NCBI RefSeq assembly: GCF_009758015.1
Contig: NZ_WSEL01000009.1
Coordinates: 124,001-188,000, forward strand
Direction: 5' to 3'
From: Ramlibacter pinisoli
GTDB taxonomy: Bacteria > Pseudomonadota > Gammaproteobacteria > Burkholderiales > Burkholderiaceae_C
Length of the DNA stretch: 64,000 nucleotides
The notes under the pieces are model-generated. The model saw only the letters and a list, made by a program, of their open reading frames with translations, was not told where the DNA came from and ran no database searches. Shown piece by piece: positions 21,481 to 27,652 of the stretch (position 1 is the stretch's first letter; each line of letters begins with the position of its first letter). Made by a program: the position numbers and the translations under genes.

Positions 21481-22983
21481 CTAGGCTTCGTGGGGCGGCC
21501 GCGCCGCCGGGGGGTTGGAATCGCCGGCCGTTGCCGCGGGTGCCAGGACGGCCACGGCAAGGTCGGCAAAACGGGGGGCGACCTCGGTGGGCGCGCCGCC
21601 GCGCGCCTCCACCAGGTCGCTCAATCGGGCGTAGCAGCCGTCGACCGGAGTCCACACGGGCCCCGCCACGGGGGCGGCCAGCCGCAGTCCGGCCCGCACG
21701 GCGGCGGGCAGGCGGTCGGCCAGGGCGCGGGTGGCCCAGACGCTGGCGTCGCGCCCGGCGTGCGCCAGCGCTGCGGCCTGCTGGGCAGCATCGCCCGGCA
21801 GGGCCGCTTCGCCGATCCATTCATGGCCTTCTGCCAGGCCGGTGTTCAGGTGCAGTTCGGCAGTCCAGCCCTTGCGTGCCTGCCAGCGCCGGCTCAGGAC
21901 GCGCATGGCCTCCCGTAGCGCCTGCGCGGCCCGCACGGCTCGGGCCAGATGGTCGGAGTCGTGGCCGGTGAACACGGCGTCGAAGCCGGCGTGGCGGGCG
22001 TAGCCCGCGCTGCCGCCCTGCGCGGCGATCACCGGATCAATGGTCGCCCGCAGGTCGGCCATCAGTTCGAGGAATTCGGGGGCCGGCAGCCGGCGCCACC
22101 AGGCTTCGGCGTCCTGCAGCCGGGTCGCCAGCACTGCCACGGGCTGGAGGCGTGTGGCGGCTGCAGGCACCAAAGTCGTCGTGGCCGGCATCTGCGGCGC
22201 CGGCGCGTCGTCGTGGGCCGGCGGGGCGTAGAGGAACACCACGCCGGTCCGCAGCCGCACGGCATGCACTGCGATGCCACGCTCTGACCCGGCAAGCGGC
22301 AGCCTGGCGATCGCCACCGAACCGGCCGCCGGCGGCCGCACCGATTGCAGCCGGCGCCCGATGACGGCCGACTGCTCAGCCGTCAACCCTCGGCACAGGT
22401 CCGCCAGCGCCGTCCCGCGCTCCCGCGCGACCGTGAGGTGAAAGCCCACCAGCTCGTCCGTGGCGGGATCACGGCCCGACCGCAACAGCAGTTCGAGGAT
22501 GCCGACGCCCTTGGCCGGGCCGGCGGGCCAGGACAGCAGTCGGCCGACGGCGCCGGCGTGGATGGCAGCGTTGGACCAGAGCAGTTCGAAGCCGGAGCCG
22601 ACACCGTACGCCGGATGCTCGACTTCCTCGAAGAAGGAGGAAGCGGGGACTGCGCTGGCAACTTCGAGCGCGCCGGTGGCCGGGGCTGCGACGGCGCCGG
22701 GCGCTGACTCCAGGCCCGGCTCACCGCGCGCGCGCTGCTCGAAATGCAGCGCGATGCGGCCGATGCTCCAGCCCTCGGTCTTCAGCCGCTGGATCTCCAG
22801 GATGCGATCGACCGTGTCGTCCGGGAAATAGCCGATGCGCGGCGCCGACCCGGCGGACGGGTCGGGCGGCAGCACGTCGGGACGCGGCAACAGGCCGCTG
22901 CTGATGTAGTTGTTCAGCGTGGCCCGCGAGATGCCGGTGCGCTCCAGGACTTCCTTGCTCGTGAACACGGTATGTCTGTCCAA
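21481..22983 (-). CDS. MerR-type HTH regulator with PAS/MmyB-like and degenerate nucleotide-cyclase-like domains
   Basis: About 500 residues. Residues 5-75 form a MerR-type winged HTH (VFTSKEVLERTGISRATLNNYISSGLLPRP...IGYFPDDTVDRILEIQRLKTEG). About 115-200 resembles a PAS/MmyB ligand domain (FELLWSNAA...GILELLLRSGRDP). About 340-450 looks like a class III adenylyl cyclase fold (FDAVFTGHDSDHLARAVRAA...LHLNTGLAEGHEWIG...LPGDAAQQAAALA), but the usual metal-binding Asp pair and Lys/Asp specificity residues are not evident, so it is probably a sensor rather than an enzyme. Start: TTG at 22983, or GTG at 22968 (MFTSKEV), which also fits; the upstream AGGTAA suits the TTG only loosely. The gene sits under a repeat-rich promoter (22970-23040). 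Confidence 0.75.
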   Translation of the reverse strand: MDRHTVFTSKEVLERTGISRATLNNYISSGLLPRPDVLPPDPSAGSAPRIGYFPDDTVDRILEIQRLKTEGWSIGRIALHFEQRARGEPGLESAPGAVAAPATGALEVASAVPASSFFEEVEHPAYGVGSGFELLWSNAAIHAGAVGRLLSWPAGPAKGVGILELLLRSGRDPATDELVGFHLTVARERGTALADLCRGLTAEQSAVIGRRLQSVRPPAAGSVAIARLPLAGSERGIAVHAVRLRTGVVFLYAPPAHDDAPAPQMPATTTLVPAAATRLQPVAVLATRLQDAEAWWRRLPAPEFLELMADLRATIDPVIAAQGGSAGYARHAGFDAVFTGHDSDHLARAVRAAQALREAMRVLSRRWQARKGWTAELHLNTGLAEGHEWIGEAALPGDAAQQAAALAHAGRDASVWATRALADRLPAAVRAGLRLAAPVAGPVWTPVDGCYARLSDLVEARGGAPTEVAPRFADLAVAVLAPAATAGDSNPPAARPPHEA

Positions 22984-23040
22984 GTATCTGTCTAAATTAC
23001 CTGGACACAGTGTCCAACATACTTAGACAGACTGTCAACC
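22970..23040 (-). promoter_or_regulatory. Promoter with inverted-repeat operator for the MerR/cyclase-like gene
   Basis: On the minus strand TTGACA (23033-23038) and GACACT (23009-23014) are separated by 18 bp. The -10 box lies inside a perfect 13-bp palindrome, GGACACAGTGTCC (23003-23015). Flanking copies of a TTAGACAGA-type motif occur at 23023-23031 (plus) and 22988-22996 (minus), with a related TGGACAGAC at 22974-22982 (minus) overlapping the TTG start. Such dense TGTC/GACA half-sites next to a regulator gene strongly suggest autoregulation. Confidence 0.6.
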
Positions 23041-23379
23041 GCGTGTCGCACGCGGGCGACAGTCACCGACCCTTCGCTCATGTCAACGAGTGCGTTCTCA
23101 AGCGAACGTTCGTCTGTCCACGTCTCTTAGACAGACAGTCCAGGCACATTGAATGGACACCGGGACATCCGTTGGAAGACGGGCTTTCGACAGCCACGCT
23201 CAATTTGCCTGCCAGGTGCAGCCGGTCCTGCCGCTGGCCGCCCTGCCCCGCCGCGGTTGGTGCCGGCTGATGCCCGGCGCACGCGCCCCGGGGGCTGCGC
23301 AACCGGGCGTCCAACGGACCACGTGGCGGGAGTACGCTCCCGGAACGGCGCATCGTCCGCGTGCCGCGGAGCACCTTCC
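22984..23379. other. 396-bp intergenic region between regulator and acylphosphatase genes
   Basis: The part nearest the regulator holds the promoter/operator described separately. A second operator-like cluster lies at 23112-23141. The remainder (about 23160-23379) is GC-rich and shows no convincing gene, terminator or RNA structure. The promoter for the acylphosphatase gene must lie here but cannot be picked out. Confidence 0.5.
23112..23141. promoter_or_regulatory. Second operator-like cluster of the TTAGACAGAC motif
   Basis: GTCTGTCCA (23112-23120) and TTAGACAGACAGTCC (23127-23141) repeat the motif found at the regulator promoter in the same inverted arrangement (TGTCCA...TAGACA), about 100 bp further upstream. 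It could serve the divergent acylphosphatase gene or act as a distal site for the regulator. Confidence 0.45.
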
Positions 23380-23715
23380 ATGAGCGAACGTTCTGAGCGG
23401 ATCCTGCTACACGGGCTGGTGCAGGGTGTCGGCATGCGAGTTGCGGTCTTGCGGCTGGCGCGGCGGCTGGCCCTGCGTGGCGCGGTATGGAACGATGGCG
23501 AAGACGTCTGCGTCGAGGTGGCGGGCGAGCCGGCCGACCTGGAGACCTTCGTCGGTCTGCTGCGGCTGGAGGCTCCTCCGCTGGCGCGGATCGATGAGGT
23601 CCGACGGGAAGAGCTGTCGGGAAAGCTGCTCGATGCCGCGGACTTCCAGATCCTCCCGTCGCGGCCGGCCACTGCCACGCGACCGACCAGCGGCCCGCCG
23701 GGGCCTTCTGCCTAG
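23380..23715 (+). CDS. Acylphosphatase-like protein
   Basis: 111-residue protein with the acylphosphatase alpha/beta fold. It contains LHGLVQGVGMRVAVLRLARRLALRGAVWNDGEDVCVEVAG, which retains the phosphate-binding loop (VQGVGxR) with its Arg and the catalytic Asn (WND). GVGMR replaces the usual GVGFR. The enzyme would hydrolyse acyl phosphates such as acetyl or carbamoyl phosphate. A Pro/Thr-rich tail of about 20 residues extends past the fold. Start: ATG giving MSERSERILLHG. It could alternatively be a HypF-type domain working in trans. Confidence 0.75.
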   Translation: MSERSERILLHGLVQGVGMRVAVLRLARRLALRGAVWNDGEDVCVEVAGEPADLETFVGLLRLEAPPLARIDEVRREELSGKLLDAADFQILPSRPATATRPTSGPPGPSA

Positions 23716-23734
23716 ACCGGCCGACGACGCGCGG

Positions 23735-24388
23735 CTACGCGGCGTGGTGGCCGTGGACGGGCGGCAGTTGCCCTTGCGCCATTCCGCGCTTCTCCTCGTC
23801 GTCCAGGTGCAAGGCGGGACCCAGCCCGATCGGCGCCGGGGCCGTTCGCACGATTCGCGTGAACAGCCGGTCCATCGCGGCGGAGTCCGCACCGGCCAGC
23901 GGATCGTGGTTGCGCGCGAACGCCTCATCGAGTTCGGCCCAATCCGCTTCCGTGAGCACGGCCTCGGCCGCCGGGAGCAGGTGCTCCTCCTCAAGCCGCA
24001 TGTGATCCAGGTAGAAGGTGGCGTACTGTCGCAACCGGGCGGCGAACGGCTCCCTCTGGGACTCGCCCATCAGTTCCCACCCGAGCAGCAGGTGCTGCAG
24101 GTCGCGAACACGGGACTCGCCTTGCAGGTGGTCGGATTCGAGCCGCTGGATCAGCGGCATGAGCTCCGGCCGCGCGCGCGCCAGCTTGGGAAACAGGAGG
24201 TCCGACTCCTTGGGATGGTGCAGCCGCTCCGGGTACTCATCGATGTAGTACAGCATCGCGCGCATCACGTCGAAGAAGCGCAAGGGGCAGTCCTGGGGCC
24301 CCTGCGCCACCATCGAGACCAGTGACCGCAGCACTGCGGCGACGCCGGCGTGCTCGTCCCGGATGATCCGCAGCGATTCGTGGTTCAT
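23735..24388 (-). CDS. Hemerythrin-like (HHE) domain protein
   Basis: 217-residue helical protein starting MNHESLRIIRDEHAGVAAVL after a GGAGAGGA ribosome-binding site. It carries the His/Glu iron ligand pattern of HHE domains: IRDEH (helix 1), YPERLHHPKESDLLFP (helix 2), LESDH (helix 3) and YLDHMRLEEEHLLP (helix 4). These would hold a non-haem di-iron centre binding oxygen or nitric oxide, or releasing iron in Fe-S repair. The C-terminal 50 residues are an extension of unknown function ending in HGHHAA. It is convergent with the acylphosphatase gene (19 bp between stops). Confidence 0.88.
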   Translation of the reverse strand: MNHESLRIIRDEHAGVAAVLRSLVSMVAQGPQDCPLRFFDVMRAMLYYIDEYPERLHHPKESDLLFPKLARARPELMPLIQRLESDHLQGESRVRDLQHLLLGWELMGESQREPFAARLRQYATFYLDHMRLEEEHLLPAAEAVLTEADWAELDEAFARNHDPLAGADSAAMDRLFTRIVRTAPAPIGLGPALHLDDEEKRGMAQGQLPPVHGHHAA

Positions 24389-24591
24389 GGCGTCCTCTCC
24401 AGTCCAGTCCAGCTCAGTGCAATCGCGACTCACGACCCCAGCAACTGCTGCTGGGCGAGAGCCGCGCCTAGGGAGACGTAGGTGCTAGCACGCTGTCACT
24501 GTGGCGGACCAACCCGCCTTGCGACATCAGCGCCGGCTGATTCAGCCGCTCGGACCCGTCCGGGAATCGGCCGCCGCCGCTCCTAGCCAAC

Positions 24592-24607
24592 CTAGGACTG
24601 GTCCTAG
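24592..24607. repeat. Perfect 16-bp inverted repeat (possible operator)
   Basis: CTAGGAC-TG-GTCCTAG is a perfect dyad (7-bp arms, 2-bp centre) about 200 bp upstream of the hemerythrin gene start and 295 bp upstream of phosphofructokinase. It has no U-tract, so it is not a terminator; the size fits a dimeric regulator site. CCTAG also occurs twice nearby (about 24470 and 24582). Confidence 0.4.
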
Positions 24608-24679
24608 TCCCGGCATGCTCCCTTGGCTTCCAGTACGGCTCGTGTTCTGCGCACCGTCACCGGCGCCTGAGAGGCATGG

Positions 24680-24817
24680 TTGAGCTGGACTTCCGCCTTC
24701 GTGAGGAAGACCTCGCGCCGCAACCTCTTCCGCCTGCCCGAGCGCTCGGCGCCCGAACAGCTGATCTGGCTCATCACTGCGACTCTTTTCCTTCTATCCA
24801 ATCGTCTGGGGGCATGA
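24680..24817 (+). CDS. Possible 45-residue single-pass membrane protein
   Basis: Small open frame beginning at a TTG with GAGAGG five bases upstream. The product starts MSWTSAFVRKTSRRNLFRLP, is strongly basic, then has one hydrophobic stretch (LIWLITATLFLL) and ends at a TGA. The basic-then-hydrophobic pattern and ribosome-binding site are suggestive of a small membrane protein. There is no family to support it and the start codon is non-standard. Confidence 0.25.
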   Translation: MSWTSAFVRKTSRRNLFRLPERSAPEQLIWLITATLFLLSNRLGA

Positions 24818-24901
24818 TCGGTGGACTTGTTCAGACTGTCCCTGGAGAGGAGCGGCTGCGCACGCGGCGCCAGCAAGTCCGAGTGGGACAAGGAGCGCCC
24901 C

Positions 24902-26191
24902 GTGGACGACGCAACCCTCCGTTTCGAGATCACCCGACTCGGCGAATGCCACGTGCCCTCACCGATGCGCGGTGTTCGCTTCGTCGGCGACGACGAGCGC
25001 GTCCTGTACCACGCCCGCCTCGAGGACCTGGGGCCCTGGTTGCAGGCTCACGCCGAACCTCCCGCGATGGAGGTCGCGGGCCCGCGTGAGCGCCTCCTGT
25101 TCGACCCATCCTCGATCGCCTGCGGCATCGTCACCTGTGGCGGCCTCTGCCCGGGGTTGAACGACGTCATCAGGGCGATCGTCCTCAGCCTGCGCTACCA
25201 CTACGGAGTCACGAGGATCCACGGGTTCCGGTATGGGTACGAGGGGCTCGTGCACCGGCACGGACACGCGCCCCTCGATCTCACGCCCGAGGCGGTCGCC
25301 CGCATCAACGAGCTCGGTGGAACGGTTCTCGGCTCGTCCCGCGGGCCGCAGGATCCGGCCGAGATGGTCCGGACGCTGAAGGACCTGGGGATCGGCATCC
25401 TTTTCACAATCGGCGGCGACGGGACGCTGCGCGGGGCACACGCCATCGTGGAGGAAGCTGGGCGTCAGGGACTGTCTCTCGGCGTCATCGGCGTCCCGAA
25501 GACGATCGACAACGACATTTCCTTCACCCAGCGCACGTTCGGCTTCGCGACCGCGGTCACCGAGGCCCGCTGGGCAACCTACGCCGCCAACGCGGAAGCC
25601 GAAGCGGCACGCAACGGGATCGGCCTGGTGAAGCTGATGGGTCGCGACTCAGGGTTCATCGCTGCCCATACCGTGCTTGTCAACAGCCAGGTGAACTTCT
25701 GCCTGATCCCGGAGGTCCGCTTCAGCCTGGAACGACTTCTCGGCGATCTCTCGGCGCGACTCCAGCACCGTGGCCACGCCGTGATCCTGGTGGCGGAAGG
25801 CGCAGGCCAGGACCTGGTCGCCCCGACGGGAGGGAAGGACGCATCAGGCAATGCGAAGTACGGCGACATCGGCTTGTTCCTGCGCGACGCGATCAGCGAT
25901 CACTTCAGGCGGACCGGCACCGAGATCAGCCTCAAGTACATCGATCCGAGCTACATGATTCGCAGCCAGCCCGCGAGCCCTGTCGATTCGGCGTTCTGCC
26001 TGCTGCTTGGGCAGCACGCCGTGCACGCCGGGATGAGCGGACGCACCGACATGGTGGTCAGTTTCTGGAACCATGAGTTCACTCACGTCCCGATTCCGCT
26101 TGCAGTGTCGGCGCGAAAAAAGGTCGATCCGCTGGGCGCGCTCTGGAGCAGCGTGCTTGCGTCAACAGGTCAGGCGAGGGACCTGTGGTGA
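24902..26191 (+). CDS. 6-phosphofructokinase, long trypanosome/PPi-clade type
   Basis: 429-residue PfkA-superfamily enzyme phosphorylating fructose 6-phosphate. Start: GTG at 24902 with AAGGAG six bases upstream; 27 in-frame codons further upstream are unlike the family. The N-terminal extension of about 75 residues precedes GIVTCGGLCPGLNDVIRAIV. The phosphodonor motif is TIGGDGTLRGA (Gly rather than the Asp typical of PPi-dependent enzymes, pointing to ATP use), with catalytic PKTIDNDISFTQRTFGF and substrate-binding LMGRDSGFIAAH and VAEGAGQD. This combination is like trypanosomatid ATP-PFK within the PPi-PFK clade. Many Burkholderiales lack PFK and use the Entner-Doudoroff route. Confidence 0.88.
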   Translation: MDDATLRFEITRLGECHVPSPMRGVRFVGDDERVLYHARLEDLGPWLQAHAEPPAMEVAGPRERLLFDPSSIACGIVTCGGLCPGLNDVIRAIVLSLRYHYGVTRIHGFRYGYEGLVHRHGHAPLDLTPEAVARINELGGTVLGSSRGPQDPAEMVRTLKDLGIGILFTIGGDGTLRGAHAIVEEAGRQGLSLGVIGVPKTIDNDISFTQRTFGFATAVTEARWATYAANAEAEAARNGIGLVKLMGRDSGFIAAHTVLVNSQVNFCLIPEVRFSLERLLGDLSARLQHRGHAVILVAEGAGQDLVAPTGGKDASGNAKYGDIGLFLRDAISDHFRRTGTEISLKYIDPSYMIRSQPASPVDSAFCLLLGQHAVHAGMSGRTDMVVSFWNHEFTHVPIPLAVSARKKVDPLGALWSSVLASTGQARDLW

Positions 26192-26714
26192 GCTTTCATG
26201 GCGGTGCCTGGGAGTCGAACGGGATACGCTCAAGGTCAAGCGGCGGCCGCTCCTCGAAGGGGCGCACGGCTCAACCATCTCACCAGATCGCAGTTCAGTT
26301 GTCGCACCCATTGCCAGGTTGAACCCGTGGCGCCCGAGTCCGCCGGCTGCATGTCCACTTCGACGCGGGGCCGGCGGCGGGGCCATCGCAGCCCTGCACG
26401 CCCGATCCCGCCATCTCCTTCACCCAATCGAAGGTAGCCAGGAACTTGCGAGCCTCGGTCGTTTCCTGTTGAACAGCGTCCAGATGCGCGACCAGCTCAC
26501 CCGTGGAAGGTCCTGACAATCTAGAGAGCGGGGCCGCCTTTTCCATGCCATGGATCAAGCCGACGTCCGACGGATTGCGCGCAAGCAAGCCGGCCGCCGG
26601 GCGGCGGATGCAAGCTGGTACCCGTTGCAGCAAGGAAGGTTCAGCCATGCACACGCCACGGAATCCCGGCAAGCGCCCAGCCTCTGCCACGCGCCGCGCG
26701 ATCAGGGGCCGCCC
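26192..26714. other. 523-bp region without a supported gene
   Basis: Between phosphofructokinase and the flavodoxin-fold oxidoreductase. Only a weak minus-strand frame (26295-26546) looks partly protein-like. No terminator with a U-tract follows the phosphofructokinase gene. No RNA gene or repeat seen; possibly the remains of a lost gene. Confidence 0.35.
26295..26546 (-). CDS. Weak hypothetical frame, possible gene remnant
   Basis: 83-codon minus-strand frame starting MEKAAPLSRLSGPSTGELVA. Its first half reads like a helical protein (HLDAVQQETTEARKFLATFDWVKEM); its second half is Arg/Pro/Cys-rich and unlike a real protein. No good ribosome-binding site precedes the ATG. It may be a frameshifted remnant. 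No family recognised. Confidence 0.18.
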   Translation of the reverse strand: MEKAAPLSRLSGPSTGELVAHLDAVQQETTEARKFLATFDWVKEMAGSGVQGCDGPAAGPASKWTCSRRTRAPRVQPGNGCDN

Positions 26715-27302
26715 ATGACCCGTATCCTTCTGCTGCAAGGCCATCCCGATGCGGACTCGCGCCATCTCTGCCACGCCCTGGCGGCGTCCTATGCGCAAGG
26801 AGCCCTCTCGGGCGGACACGAGGTGCGTACGGTGGATGTGGCTGCCCTCGCGTTTCCCCTGCTGCGCAGCCAGCGGGAGTGGGAACAGGGGGCCCTGCCG
26901 GAAGGCCTGGCCGAAGCGCAGCGGCTGATTGGCTGGGCCGAGCACATCGTCCTGTTCTTTCCGCTCTGGCTGGGCGACATGCCAGCGGTCCTCAAAGGAT
27001 TCCTGGAACAGGTTGCAAGGCCGGGGTTCGCGTTCAAGCACGAAGGGCAGCGCACGACGTTCTCGAGGAAGGGCCTGACCGGCCGCTCGGCCCGCGTGGT
27101 CGTCACGATGGGCATGCCCGCCGTGGTGTACCGGTGGTATTTCCGTGCCCACAGTGTCAAGTCGCTGGAACGGAACATCCTCGGCTTCGTCGGCATCGCA
27201 CCCGTGAAAGAGACGCTGGTCGGGGGCGTCGGCGAACTGGATCCGGCGACAGCGGGCCAGTGGCTGGCCAGGTTGCAAGCGCTTGGAATAAAGGCCCAGT
27301 GA
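26715..27302 (+). CDS. NAD(P)H-dependent flavodoxin-fold oxidoreductase (NQO/KefF family)
   Basis: 195-residue protein starting MTRILLLQGHPDADSRHLCHALAASYAQGA, the FMN/FAD-binding first strand-loop-helix of the flavodoxin_2 family. It has LFFPLWLGDMPAVLKGFLEQV, the characteristic flavin-contact loop, and PGFAFKHEG. Family members reduce quinones by two electrons or regulate KefC-type potassium efflux; no KefC gene is adjacent. Start: the ATG directly before the first beta strand. The 55 in-frame codons upstream look non-coding. Confidence 0.88.
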   Translation: MTRILLLQGHPDADSRHLCHALAASYAQGALSGGHEVRTVDVAALAFPLLRSQREWEQGALPEGLAEAQRLIGWAEHIVLFFPLWLGDMPAVLKGFLEQVARPGFAFKHEGQRTTFSRKGLTGRSARVVVTMGMPAVVYRWYFRAHSVKSLERNILGFVGIAPVKETLVGGVGELDPATAGQWLARLQALGIKAQ

Positions 27303-27652
27303 GCAAGGGCTCCTTGCCGCACCCCCGGACCTCTTCCGGTCGACACCCCCCTGGAGGCGCTGGCTTGAGAATGGCAGGAGTGCCTCGACACCACCGTGAT
27401 GGCCGCCGAAGCCGGCGACGTCGTCGTGGCGAGCGGAGCCTGCCCCCCGGCGACGTGGAGCGCCTGTTGCCACAGACCCAGGTTGCGGCCATGGCATGCA
27501 TCGTTGCCAGGCTCCGCACGACCCAGCTCATCCGCTCTCCCCCGGGGTCCGGCGCAGAATGTCCTGCGGCAACCGATTGCGCTTCGTCAAGCTGCGCGGG
27601 CCCCGTCGGGCCAACGATGGCGGACCAGACGAACCGATGGAGGACCGCATCC
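27303..27652. other. 350-bp intergenic region before the PAS/GAF kinase
   Basis: A GCAAGG-GCT-CCTTGC stem starts three bases after the preceding stop, but no U-tract follows. The kinase reading frame stays open through the whole gap, yet the encoded residues are Arg/Pro-rich and unlike a protein domain. No promoter can be singled out. Confidence 0.4.

Larger units (their letters stand above)
24389..24901. other. 513-bp intergenic region upstream of phosphofructokinase
   Basis: It contains the CTAGGAC/GTCCTAG dyad (24592-24607), another stem CCCAGCA/TGCTGGG near 24436-24455, an ATCAGC/GCTGAT dyad near 24518-24533 and four near-tandem TCCAG units beside the hemerythrin start. A possible 45-codon membrane ORF lies at 24680-24817. 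Base composition appears slightly less GC-rich than neighbouring genes. No RNA gene recognised. Confidence 0.4.

Noticed and set aside
23101..23393. 11-bp direct repeat AGCGAACGTTC at 23101 and at the acylphosphatase start (23383)
   Set aside because: The second copy is inside coding sequence and contains a common palindrome; two copies are not enough to call a regulatory site.
26199..26230. Sequence resembling a tRNA T-arm (gagtcgaacgggata)
   Set aside because: No matching acceptor, anticodon or D arm can be formed around it.
26879..27652. In-frame 258-codon extension upstream of the PAS/GAF kinase
   Set aside because: It runs across the oxidoreductase gene in another frame, is Arg/Gly/Pro-rich and has no start with a ribosome-binding site.
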